64,000 nt of DNA from Brevibacterium zhoupengii (lineage in GTDB: Bacteria > Actinomycetota > Actinomycetes > Actinomycetales > Brevibacteriaceae), in NCBI RefSeq assembly GCF_021117425.1, contig NZ_CP088298.1, positions 2,046,001 through 2,110,000 on the forward strand, in the 5' to 3' direction. A model generated the notes under the pieces. The model saw nothing but the letters and a program-made list of their open reading frames with translations. It was not told where the DNA came from and did not search any database. Position numbers and translations under genes: made by a program. Positions 53,439-61,835 of this stretch are shown one piece after another. The number at the start of each line of letters is the position of its first letter. The stretch's first letter is position 1.

Positions 53439-55247
53439 TTACTTGCGCACGAAGCAGCGATAGTTTGCCTTGAGGGGATGCGGGATGCAGCGCCCATTGA
53501 TGTCAGGGCCCCGATAGCTAGAGTTCATCCAGACGTACAGGTCGTACTCATCGATCAACGGCTCAGGCTTCACCATCGCGGACCCGGGACGCGTGCAGTC
53601 GCTGAACTCCCAGATGTCTGAAACCGCCAGCGTCTCCTTCATCTGCCGGGTGAACTCGATGCGGTTCAGCGGAATACCGGACGGGTGCGTCCTTGTGAAC
53701 CACGACTTGAACAGGTCATAGAGGAATCCGATGGGCAACAGATCCCAGGCGAACTGGCCCCCGAGCTCCTTCCAGAACTCGGCAACAGGGTTGTTGCTGA
53801 TGCGGAACTCGTCCATCACAGCCGTGCATGCCTCAGGCTCACTCAGCGCGGTGTGCTGCATCTGGAGCGCCCTGCGCAGCACGTAGCGGAGCACATCGGG
53901 ACGAGCGAGGTAGTCGCTCTTGATGTACGTCCGCTCGCCGCTGGTGAAGTTCTTGTCGAACGGCACCATCAGCGGTCGACGGTTGAAGCTCTCCGACTTG
54001 TCCCTCACGCGAGGGAAACCGTTGAAGCAGGCGACGACGATGCCCTGGACGATGATGTTGACCGGCCGGCGGTTCTTCCGGTCGATCTGGATCGGGTCCC
54101 CGGTGACGACAGACTTGAAGTCGGCGGACGACTTCACGAAGTCGCCCACATCGTTCTCATCGGAGAGCACGACCGTCGAAGTCAGGAGAGACTCCTTCGT
54201 GAACTGCTCACCGAAGGCCTTGATCGAGAGGGTGGCAGCGGAGTCGCCGCTGAGCCGACGAAGCAGCTCCATGTACGTCCCCTTGCCGTTGCGGCCGCTC
54301 GGGCCATAGAGCCACGGGGACCGATTCCACCGGTTTTTCGGACGCAGTGCCGCGGCAGCGATCTGCCACAGCAACTCGGGCACGCCCTCGTCGTCGGAAA
54401 GGTCAGTGATCCACGACTCGACATCCCATGACTGTCCGTCGGGCATCGTGATGACCGGGTTCGGTGCGTCGGCGATGTAGTCGATCGGGAACTTCGACAG
54501 GAACACACGCTCCGGAGAGAACGACTCCAGCTCCTGCTTAGTGTGGTTGAAGATGCCGTTGTTCACCGGGGACAAGGCCGGGTCGTCACACCGGCGCACC
54601 ACCTTCGCGTGGGAGGGCAGGCGCCTGATGACCGATTCGATGTCGCGCTTGCACATGCTCGGTGCCAGTTCGCTAATGAGTCGGACGAACACGCTCTCGC
54701 TAGTCGCATACGTGCCCTCAGCGTCGCCAGACGACTGGTACATCGCGAGCAGCGAGAGCTCGTCGCCATCCCTGCTGTTCGTCTGATTGACCGTCACGAT
54801 GTCGAAACGATCCAGCAGGACCTTGACGATCGTCGTCTCATTAAGACGGGTCGGGCTCTGGTGGGGGCGCAGCTTCTCCGCCTTGCGCCACGTGTTCTCG
54901 GCCGCGATCTTCTGCTCGATCAGGGCCAGGAGCATGTCACGATACGTGCGCAGGCCCACCTGCTGGCCGGACATGGCTTCGCGGAGTTCGTCGTACGCCT
55001 CCTCAATCAGGGTCTCGGGGGAGGGCCGCACCGACGTTTCGGCGGTCCGGGCATCCGACGCAGCCTGCGAGATCGGCGCCGAGCTTTCCCTCTTGGCTTC
55101 AGCCAGCTCACTCTCAAGGCGAGCGATCTCGTCTTCCGCAGCAGGGGGCGCAGACACTGCACTGTTGGTAGAATGATGGTGTGAATCTGCCCGATTCCTG
55201 ATGGCCGTCTCGGTGTCGCCGCCGGGGCGGCTTTCTTCTGTGCTCAT
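53439..55247 (-). CDS. SF3 replication helicase (D5/P4 primase-helicase family)
   Basis: A 602-aa protein of the phage/plasmid P4 group. The C-terminal helicase core has Walker A in YGPSGRNGKGTYMELL (about residue 340), Walker B-like STVVLSDENDVGDF, and the sensor region VVACFNGFPRVRDKSESFNRRPLMVPF. The first 110 residues are a low-complexity, charged region (ESELAEAKRES), and there is no recognisable AEP primase domain, so it may act as helicase/Rep only. It overlaps the excisionase-like gene upstream by 4 bp. Its presence suggests the excised circle replicates. Confidence 0.82.
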   Translation of the reverse strand: MSTEESRPGGDTETAIRNRADSHHHSTNSAVSAPPAAEDEIARLESELAEAKRESSAPISQAASDARTAETSVRPSPETLIEEAYDELREAMSGQQVGLRTYRDMLLALIEQKIAAENTWRKAEKLRPHQSPTRLNETTIVKVLLDRFDIVTVNQTNSRDGDELSLLAMYQSSGDAEGTYATSESVFVRLISELAPSMCKRDIESVIRRLPSHAKVVRRCDDPALSPVNNGIFNHTKQELESFSPERVFLSKFPIDYIADAPNPVITMPDGQSWDVESWITDLSDDEGVPELLWQIAAAALRPKNRWNRSPWLYGPSGRNGKGTYMELLRRLSGDSAATLSIKAFGEQFTKESLLTSTVVLSDENDVGDFVKSSADFKSVVTGDPIQIDRKNRRPVNIIVQGIVVACFNGFPRVRDKSESFNRRPLMVPFDKNFTSGERTYIKSDYLARPDVLRYVLRRALQMQHTALSEPEACTAVMDEFRISNNPVAEFWKELGGQFAWDLLPIGFLYDLFKSWFTRTHPSGIPLNRIEFTRQMKETLAVSDIWEFSDCTRPGSAMVKPEPLIDEYDLYVWMNSSYRGPDINGRCIPHPLKANYRCFVRK

Positions 55248-55468
55248 GCCCGATCACCGCCGACGCAATTGAGCGAGTCGAGCCAGCGATCGAGATCTTC
55301 GATCAGGTAGAGGGCGCGAGCGCGGGGGCCGTTGCCGACGCGGCGGTATGCGGGGCCGGTGCCCTTGACGCGCCAGGCTTCGAGGGTATGGCGGCTAATG
55401 CCGAGGTACGTCGCAGCATCGCCGGTGGTGTAGGCGCGCTGCGGGATTGAACGAATTGTTGCAGGCAT
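55244..55468 (-). CDS. Excisionase-like helix-turn-helix protein
   Basis: A 74-aa MerR/AlpA-type DNA-binding protein: TTGDAATYLGISRHTLEAWRVKGTGPAYRRVG shows the helix-turn-helix and wing, then a short tail with LYLIEDLDRWLDSL. Such proteins act as excisionase for the neighbouring tyrosine integrase. It is divergent from the integrase gene and overlaps the helicase by 4 bp, so replication and excision are likely co-regulated. Confidence 0.85.
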   Translation of the reverse strand: MPATIRSIPQRAYTTGDAATYLGISRHTLEAWRVKGTGPAYRRVGNGPRARALYLIEDLDRWLDSLNCVGGDRA

Positions 55469-55717
55469 GACAGAGTGATCCTTCTGAACGAGGAATCACT
55501 CCGTGGCTATGGGCGGAGCTGGCGCCATCTTCAGCACCCAGGTGTCTACAGACCCTTGGCCTTATGCCCTCGGCTCACCATCATCTGTAGGACTCTTGCG
55601 CCGGTGGCGCCCCTTATCTGCGTGGATACTTGCCTTGCTCACCAGGTTACTGGTCTGTGTCAGTCAGTGTCAACGAAAATCCGCCATTATTACCGATGTA
55701 ACTAGTACGCTTTGGGT

Positions 55718-56965
55718 ATGTCTACATCGAGAGCATCCTTGCAGCCGGGGCAGCACTCCATTGACCGCGTTCCACCACGACCATTCGGGGACGGCTGGGC
55801 CATCGACTGGACGATCAAGCTCCCGGATGGCCGGACAGTGCGCAAGCGCTCCAGAGGGAAGACCAAGGGTGAGGCGCGCGCTCGGGCCAGGGCAACGGCG
55901 GATGAACTCCTTACAACCGGCCAGAACGCGGCGTGGAAGACTTCGACCCCGGTCGGTCAGTTCATCGAATCCGTGACACGGCCCATGATCACCAACAGCA
56001 CCACACTCCGCGAAACCTCTAAGGAGCGCTACTTGCAGACGCTCGACCTCATCCTCGGGCACTGCGACGAGCACAAGCACCAGCAAGCGCTCAGCAACGT
56101 GCCCATTGCAACGGCGGGGCGATTCCGCGCCCTGGAAGACTCTCTCCAAGAGATTGCTCGGACACACGGGGCAGGCACGGCCACGCATGCTCGGGCCGTG
56201 CTGTCCAAATATGTCATTCGGCCGCTCGTCCGTGAGGATGTGCTTGCAGGAAACCCGCTCGCGGGGGAGCGGATCGAGTTGGACCGCTCCTTAACTGATA
56301 CCAAGGCATCTCGCGGCGGCGTGGCGATCTCCGAGGTGGATCACGCGCGGCTGCTCGATGGATTGCTCGCAATGGACCCTGCCGACGGTGTCGAGGCCCC
56401 GAAGCGCGGACCGGCAACGCTGGATGTGAGGGTCGCCCGGAGGCAGAACGTGCGCATCGCGACGCTCATTCAGATGACTATGGGGCTGCGAATCGGCGAG
56501 GTGCGCACGCTCACATGGGATCGGGTGGCCGATGTTCGGGGGACGCCGTCTATCGCTGTGCCTTCCGAAGTTGCGAAGAACAAGACGAGCCGTGTGGTCC
56601 CATTCCTAGACGTTCGCGTGCGTGAGGCCGTCGAGGTTCATCGCGCAAAATGCGGGGGAGTGGGTTACGTCATCGGCACCCCTTCGGACCGATCGAAGAT
56701 CTGGAACAAGGACAATGCGCAGAAGGCGATCAAGGAGGCATATCAGGAGTGGGCTGGGAAGTACGAGATCCCCGAGCTGCAGGAGGCCCGGTCCCATGTG
56801 TGGAGGGCGACCTTGAACACGATGTACCTAGATGTCCCCGAAGTTGCACGCACTGCCTTCTTCGGTCATACGGCACCGGTGAGTCGGGAGCACTACACCG
56901 ACCTGGGGCAGGTGGGGCCGATGCTGATCGCCGCCGAGCAGCGACGGTCTCAAGGTACGCACTAA
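55718..56965 (+). CDS. int: Tyrosine-type site-specific integrase
   Basis: A 415-aa phage/ICE-type integrase. The N-terminal arm-binding region (about 1-70) is basic; the core-binding domain with helix-rich text covers about 80-190. Catalytic residues: Arg in MTMGLRIGEVRTLTW, Lys around VAKNKTSRVV, HxxR in RSHVWRATLNTMY, and the Tyr in GHTAPVSREHYTDL. The ATG at 55718 is preferred to a TTG at 55712. It sits 123 bp from attR, reading towards it, and should carry out excision and integration between the 47-bp cores. Confidence 0.95.
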   Translation: MSTSRASLQPGQHSIDRVPPRPFGDGWAIDWTIKLPDGRTVRKRSRGKTKGEARARARATADELLTTGQNAAWKTSTPVGQFIESVTRPMITNSTTLRETSKERYLQTLDLILGHCDEHKHQQALSNVPIATAGRFRALEDSLQEIARTHGAGTATHARAVLSKYVIRPLVREDVLAGNPLAGERIELDRSLTDTKASRGGVAISEVDHARLLDGLLAMDPADGVEAPKRGPATLDVRVARRQNVRIATLIQMTMGLRIGEVRTLTWDRVADVRGTPSIAVPSEVAKNKTSRVVPFLDVRVREAVEVHRAKCGGVGYVIGTPSDRSKIWNKDNAQKAIKEAYQEWAGKYEIPELQEARSHVWRATLNTMYLDVPEVARTAFFGHTAPVSREHYTDLGQVGPMLIAAEQRRSQGTH

Positions 56966-56973
56966 GGTACGCA
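56955..56973 (+). repeat. Right arm-type repeat pair (GTACGCA x2)
   Basis: GTACGCA at 56955 and 56967, with the same 12-bp period as at 26607/26619 inside attL. Overlaps the integrase 3' end. Confidence 0.6.
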
Positions 56974-57087
56974 TTGAGTCCCGTCTATCGCTGGCAATCG
57001 CTATCCACTGCTGTCAAGCATAAGTCTATCGGAGATAGGCTCTCACCTCGATAGTTACCTGAAAAGTGGGCGATCACTTGGAATGAA

Positions 57088-57134
57088 GCCTCCGGAGCAG
57101 AAGGTCGTAGGTTCGAATCCTGTCGCGGGCACCA
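57088..57134 (+). repeat. attR core (47-bp direct repeat)
   Basis: Same 47 nt as 26494-26540, from the tRNA anticodon stem through CCA. It marks the right end of the element, and chromosomal sequence resumes after it. Confidence 0.95.
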
Positions 57135-57138
57135 ACTG

Positions 57139-57167
57139 CCGCCCTCCTCAAGTCATGAGGTGGGCGG
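57139..57167 (+). terminator. Original tRNA-Arg terminator, displaced by the element
   Basis: CCGCCC-CCTCA pairs with TGAGG-GGGCGG, followed by TTTCTG. Before insertion it would have directly followed the tRNA. Confidence 0.7.
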
Positions 57168-57228
57168 TTTCTGCTACCAACGACTAAGCTGGATCCCAAC
57201 GAACCTCAACCAGCTGATGAAGGCCGTG

Positions 57229-57984
57229 ATGACGATTCCTGGGGACGTGAAGGGCACCGATGTCGTGCTCAGAGCACAATCCGTGCGCAAAACCTTCGGC
57301 CGAGGCGAAACCGCTGTAACAGCACTCGACGATATCTCAGTGGACTTCGAAGCCGGTAGGTTCAGTGCGATCATGGGTCCCTCAGGTTCGGGGAAGTCGA
57401 CCTTCATGCACGTCCTGGCTGGCCTTGACAGAGTGGATTCCGGTTCTATCACCATGGGCGGTCAGGACATCACCGGCCTCAACGACAAGGAACTCACGCA
57501 GCTTCGTCGCGATCGCGTCGGATTCATCTTCCAAGCGTTCAATCTGGTTCCCACGCTGAGTGCCGAACAGAACATCGAACTGCCTGTGTCACTGGCACGA
57601 CAGCGGATTGATCCCGAGTGGAAGGCCGAGGTCGTCGACCGCCTCGAGCTGGGGGACCGGCTCAAACACCGCCCGCATGAGCTCTCCGGGGGCCAGCAGC
57701 AGCGTGTAGCTGTCGCGCGTGCGCTGTTGACTCGTCCTGACGTGATCTTCGCCGACGAACCCACAGGCAACCTCGATTCGCAGGCGGGAGCGGAAGTGCT
57801 TGCCCTCCTGCACGGAGCGACCACCCGCTATGGACAGACCATCATTCTGGTCACGCACGACCCTGTCGCCGCATCACACGCAGACCGGGTCGTGCTCCTC
57901 AAAGACGGTTGTGCGGGCGGAGAAGTTCACCAGCCCACGAAGGAATCCGTGGTCTCAGCACTGGGCGAACTGAGCGACCTGTGA
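57229..57984 (+). CDS. MacB/LolD-type ABC transporter ATPase
   Basis: A 251-aa ABC ATPase. Walker [19 protein letters not shown], the Q-loop [10 protein letters not shown], signature [16 protein letters not shown], Walker [14 protein letters not shown] and the H-loop VTHDPVAA are all present. ATG at 57229 has GAAGG six nt upstream. Its stop overlaps the permease start by 4 bp (GTGA). The pair is a MacB/LolDE-type system that exports or releases amphipathic substrates such as peptides or lipids; the exact substrate is unknown. Confidence 0.93.
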   Translation: MTIPGDVKGTDVVLRAQSVRKTFGRGETAVTALDDISVDFEAGRFSAIMGPSGSGKSTFMHVLAGLDRVDSGSITMGGQDITGLNDKELTQLRRDRVGFIFQAFNLVPTLSAEQNIELPVSLARQRIDPEWKAEVVDRLELGDRLKHRPHELSGGQQQRVAVARALLTRPDVIFADEPTGNLDSQAGAEVLALLHGATTRYGQTIILVTHDPVAASHADRVVLLKDGCAGGEVHQPTKESVVSALGELSDL

Positions 57985-60530
57985 TCTCAGTCGCTCTGGC
58001 GGAGATCCGTATCCACTGGGCGCGATTCATCGCTGTAGGAATCGGCATCGCGCTGGCTGCCGGTTTCGTCGCCTCGACACTGATCATCAGCTCGTCTCTG
58101 CAGACTAGCCTCAAAGACTCGGTCGGCCATACTTTCTCCGCGTCGGACCTTGTCATCATTCCGAGCCAGGATGTCTTCGTCAACGGTCACGAGGTCGCGC
58201 CCGTGATGAGGCCTTTGGAACAGGTCGAGGCCGTGGACACCGTGGCCGTGAACGCACGCACGACCACGACCGGCCGAGGCCAATCGTTCTCCGAGAGCAC
58301 CTTTTCGCTGGCTCCAGCACCTGCAGATGCGAACCTCGATACCTTCACCATCACGGAGGGCACGCGACCCGAGTCGATCACCGATCTGGTTCTGGACGAG
58401 GAAGCCGCCCACGAACTGGGCGTGGCCATCGGCGACGAGATCCGCTTCTCCGTTGATTCAGTGTCTGCGGGATCTGAGGAAGATTCGATGCCGATCTATC
58501 GAGGACCGAGCCAGAGCAACACGATGTTCACCGTCGTCGGACTGGCTTCGATGGGCAGCGGTCCGGCAACCGCAGGCACTCATCGTGCACTGACCAGCTC
58601 GGCGAGTTATCAGGAGTACTTCGCTCAGGAGGGAGATGTCGTCGCAGTCCTGATCTCTCTTGACGATGGTGCCGATCCTGCGGCAGTGCTCTCCCGGCTG
58701 CAGGCGACGATCGACGATTCAGACTTGCGCGGGAGCCTGGAGGCGATGACCGTCGGCGACGCCATCGACGTCAAGGCTGACCGTCTCTCCGGCGGTAACG
58801 ACGTCATTACCTCACTGCTGCTGGTCTTTGCTGGAATCTCCGTCATTGTGGCGATACTGGTCGTGTCCAACACGTTCTCTGTGATCGTCGCCGGACGCAG
58901 GCGTGAGCTGGCGCTGTTGCGCTGTCTGGGAGCCTCACGTCTTCAGCTCTACGGTTCCGTGGTCGCAGAGGGAACCGTTGTGGGGCTCATCGCGTCGATC
59001 TTCGGAGTGGCCGTCGGAGCTGGGCTCAGCTTCTGCCTGGCCGCGGGCGCGCAGCGTATCTGGCCCAACGAGTTCGCCTACCTGAGCCTGCACGTTCCGC
59101 TGTCGTCCCTGCTCATCGGCATCGGTATCGGGGTGCTGCTGACGGTGCTCGCGACCATCCGACCTGCCCGCAGCGCCATCGCGGTCACACCACTTGAAGC
59201 CCTTCAACCTTTCGATGAGTCGCTGGCTCCCTCACGACACAACAGCCTGCGACACATCATCGGCTGGACGAGCATCGGACTCGGCGCCGTGATCCTCATA
59301 GCTTCGCTCCTTCTGATCGATTACTCCCCGATATGGATTCTGGGCGGAGCACTCGGAGGAGTGCTCTTCGTCTTCGGGTTCGTCCTCTGCTCCGAAATGA
59401 TCATTCCCCCGATCGTCGCCGCGATCGGAGAACTGGCTTTCGGCCCGTTCGGAATTCCCGGGCGTTTGGCCACACTGAACACCTTGCGCAATCGGCGGCG
59501 AACGGCGGCAACGGCGACCGCACTCGTCATCGGCGTCACCTTAGTTGCCACGATTCTGATCGGTGGAATGTCGACGAAGGCGACCTTGAGCTTCGGCCTC
59601 GACCAGCGCTATCCGGTCGACATCGCCGTTCCGCTCGACACCACCGTTGACCGTGACCATCTCGATGGAGTGCGTGACGTCGCAGGTGTCGAAGCCGCCG
59701 TCGTCGCTCACCGGGCTGAGGTCCTCAGCGATCCGGGAGACGCGACACCTGAGCTCTACGTCATCGATCCCGATTCCGCCCAGACCGTGCTCAGCGACGG
59801 TGCCGCAGCACCAGTCCCAGGGAAGGTTCTCGTCCCCAGCGACTATGCCGCTGAGAGCATCTCCGTCAAGGGTCTGACAGAGGCGACAGTTGCGGTTGCC
59901 AAAGCCGGAGAGTCGAGTCAGGTGTTCTTCACGACCCCCGACGTCGGCAACGACTTGGGTGTGTCAGCCACTTCCACCGCAGTCCTGGTCAAAGTCGATC
60001 CGGATGCCTCGGTCGGCGAGATCTTTCGGATCCAGCAGGACATCGCCGAGGTACTCGACGTCACCAGCGACGAGGTCGGCGGTTCGGCTGTGGCACGAGG
60101 CGAATACTCCGAGTTCATCGACACCCTCCTCATCGTCGCCGTAGCGTTGCTGTTCGTCGCTGTCCTCATCGCTCTGCTCGGAGTGTCGAATACCGTGAGC
60201 CTGTCGGTGATCGAACGTCGGAGGGAGAACTCTCTGCTTCGGGCATTGGGGCTGAGCATCTCACAGCTGAGATCGCTTCTCGCGCTCGAAGCAACTCTCA
60301 TCTCCTCAGTGTCCGCCCTCATCGGGCTGTGCCTCGGCGGTGCGCTCGGGATCGTCGGCACCCGTCTGCTCACGAATGACTTCTCCGATCAGCTCATCGT
60401 CGACTGGTCTCTTCCTGCCACTGTGGGCATTCTGTTCGTAGCGATCCTCGCCGGCCTCCTGTCCGCTCTGGCCCCCGCCAGACGCGCGGCACGGCTGTCT
60501 CCGGTCGAAGGTCTCAAGCAGGAGAACTGA
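57981..60530 (+). CDS. MacB/FtsX-type ABC permease
   Basis: An 849-aa duplicated permease. An N-terminal TM helix (WARFIAVGIGIALAAGFVASTLI) precedes an extracytoplasmic domain; an FtsX block follows with three TMs (VFAGISVIVAILVVSNTF, GTVVGLIASIFGVAVGAGLSF, PLSSLLIGIGIGVLLTVLA), then a middle TM pair, a second extracytoplasmic domain, and a second FtsX block (VALLFVAVLIALLGVSNTV to ILFVAILAGLLSALAPARRA). The GTG at 57981 overlaps the ATPase stop by 4 bp. It forms the transmembrane part of the exporter. Confidence 0.92.
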   Translation: MISVALAEIRIHWARFIAVGIGIALAAGFVASTLIISSSLQTSLKDSVGHTFSASDLVIIPSQDVFVNGHEVAPVMRPLEQVEAVDTVAVNARTTTTGRGQSFSESTFSLAPAPADANLDTFTITEGTRPESITDLVLDEEAAHELGVAIGDEIRFSVDSVSAGSEEDSMPIYRGPSQSNTMFTVVGLASMGSGPATAGTHRALTSSASYQEYFAQEGDVVAVLISLDDGADPAAVLSRLQATIDDSDLRGSLEAMTVGDAIDVKADRLSGGNDVITSLLLVFAGISVIVAILVVSNTFSVIVAGRRRELALLRCLGASRLQLYGSVVAEGTVVGLIASIFGVAVGAGLSFCLAAGAQRIWPNEFAYLSLHVPLSSLLIGIGIGVLLTVLATIRPARSAIAVTPLEALQPFDESLAPSRHNSLRHIIGWTSIGLGAVILIASLLLIDYSPIWILGGALGGVLFVFGFVLCSEMIIPPIVAAIGELAFGPFGIPGRLATLNTLRNRRRTAATATALVIGVTLVATILIGGMSTKATLSFGLDQRYPVDIAVPLDTTVDRDHLDGVRDVAGVEAAVVAHRAEVLSDPGDATPELYVIDPDSAQTVLSDGAAAPVPGKVLVPSDYAAESISVKGLTEATVAVAKAGESSQVFFTTPDVGNDLGVSATSTAVLVKVDPDASVGEIFRIQQDIAEVLDVTSDEVGGSAVARGEYSEFIDTLLIVAVALLFVAVLIALLGVSNTVSLSVIERRRENSLLRALGLSISQLRSLLALEATLISSVSALIGLCLGGALGIVGTRLLTNDFSDQLIVDWSLPATVGILFVAILAGLLSALAPARRAARLSPVEGLKQEN

Positions 60531-60550
60531 CCCCGCCGAGGTGGGGCGAT

Positions 60551-61750
60551 GTGCCAGATGGTAGAAATGCAAGCATGAAATCTGCGCTGGCCTCCGTTCT
60601 GATCGTCATCGGAATCGTCGTCGCCGCATTCAATCTCCGTCCCGGGGTGACCGGGCTGTCTCCGCTGCTGGGGGCGATGGGCTCAGACATACACCTCAGC
60701 GCGCTGTTCCTGGCCGTCATCGGCATGCTGCCACCACTGCTCTACGGCATCAGCGGGTTCATCACGCCGAGACTGTACAACCGATTCTCCGGACTCACGA
60801 TCACGGCGGCAGTGATGATCATGATCACAGTGGGCTTGGGCCTGCGTGCCATCGTCGACTCTCCTGCCGTCTTCCTAGGACTCAGCGTCCTCGCGTTGCT
60901 GGGCATGGGCATCGGCAACGTCGTCATCCCGCCGATTGTGAAGTCCTATTTCCCTGATCGAGTAGCCCTGATGTCGACCGTGCATGTGGGACTGCTGCAG
61001 CTGGGAACGTTCATCCCGCCACTGGTGGCTGTGCCGTTGGCGTCGAAATTGGAATGGCGAGGATCCCTGCTCGTATGGGCCGCAGCCGCGGCGCTGGGAG
61101 TGGCCGCGTGGGTCGTGATAGCGGTGCTCAGACCTGCGCCCCGTGCACAGGTCTCGGCAGCAGTCGTCGGAGGAAACGAGCTGCTGCGCCTGGTCAAGAC
61201 CCGCCGTGCCTGGGCGCTGATGACGATGACGGGGCTGACCTCGTTCAACAACTTCATTCTCTTCACGTGGCTGCCGACGCTGCTGACACGCTCGGGCTTC
61301 GACCCGGTCTTCGCCGGAGCCATGCTGGCTCTGGTGACCGCGATTCCACTTGTGCTCGGGTTCGTCCTGCCGTTTCTGGCCCAGAAGCTGCGCACCGCTT
61401 CACCGATCGTTGCGGCCTTCTGCGGGTGTCTGGCCGCCGGGTACCTCGGCCTATGGCTCTTCCCCACGGCCGCGCCGGTGGTGTGGACGGTTCTGCTGGG
61501 CATTGGAATCTCGACATTCCCCTTGGCCCTGACCCTGATCACCCTGCGCTCACGCAGCGCCGAAGCTTCTGCGGCGTTGTCCGGCTTCGTCCAAGGCGGC
61601 GGGTATTTGATGGCCGCCGCCGGGCCCCTGGTCTTCGCCTTCCTGATCCAGAGTTTTGACACGATGTGGCCTGCTTACGCTGTGGTTCTTGCCTCCACCG
61701 CGGTGAAGCTCGCGGTCAGCTTCTCCGCTTGTCGTCCCGGTTCGATCTGA
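60551..61750 (+). CDS. MFS transporter, CynX/NimT-like
   Basis: A 399-aa transporter with about twelve TM helices. The family start FNLRPGVTGLSPLLGAMGSDIHLS, then GISGFITPRL and the second-half GFVLPFLAQKL are seen. CynX/NimT-like members transport cyanate or other small anions; the substrate here is not known. Start is uncertain: a GTG at 60551 has GAGGTGGGG upstream, while ATG at 60575 lacks a clear ribosome binding site. Twenty bp after the ABC permease, so it may be co-transcribed with it. Confidence 0.88.
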   Translation: MPDGRNASMKSALASVLIVIGIVVAAFNLRPGVTGLSPLLGAMGSDIHLSALFLAVIGMLPPLLYGISGFITPRLYNRFSGLTITAAVMIMITVGLGLRAIVDSPAVFLGLSVLALLGMGIGNVVIPPIVKSYFPDRVALMSTVHVGLLQLGTFIPPLVAVPLASKLEWRGSLLVWAAAAALGVAAWVVIAVLRPAPRAQVSAAVVGGNELLRLVKTRRAWALMTMTGLTSFNNFILFTWLPTLLTRSGFDPVFAGAMLALVTAIPLVLGFVLPFLAQKLRTASPIVAAFCGCLAAGYLGLWLFPTAAPVVWTVLLGIGISTFPLALTLITLRSRSAEASAALSGFVQGGGYLMAAAGPLVFAFLIQSFDTMWPAYAVVLASTAVKLAVSFSACRPGSI

Positions 61751-61835
61751 CCTCGCCGCTGCGGACAGCGAGAATTGGATGACGCGTGTGACACCTGATT
61801 CGTCGTCGGCAACGCGAGACGAGTAATCTGAACGA

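Larger units (their letters stand above)
26541..57134. mobile_element. Integrative and mobilizable element (about 30.6 kb) in tRNA-Arg(CCG)
   Basis: Bounded by 47-bp attL/attR repeats. The integrase and an excisionase-like gene lie at the right end. Inside: SF3 replication helicase, repeat cluster that could be an origin, relaxase and MobC, ArdA, a TrbL/VirB6-like membrane protein, and a left half of restriction and other defence-like cargo. No VirB4, VirD4/TcpA, FtsK-type translocase or phage structural gene is seen, so it is best called an IME rather than an ICE or prophage. Base composition is visibly lower in GC in the 29.5-36.6 kb cargo than in the flanking chromosome. Confidence 0.92.

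Noticed and set aside
26541..57134. Prophage interpretation of the element
   Set aside because: No capsid, portal, terminase, tail or lysis gene is present; relaxase and MobC point to conjugative mobilization.
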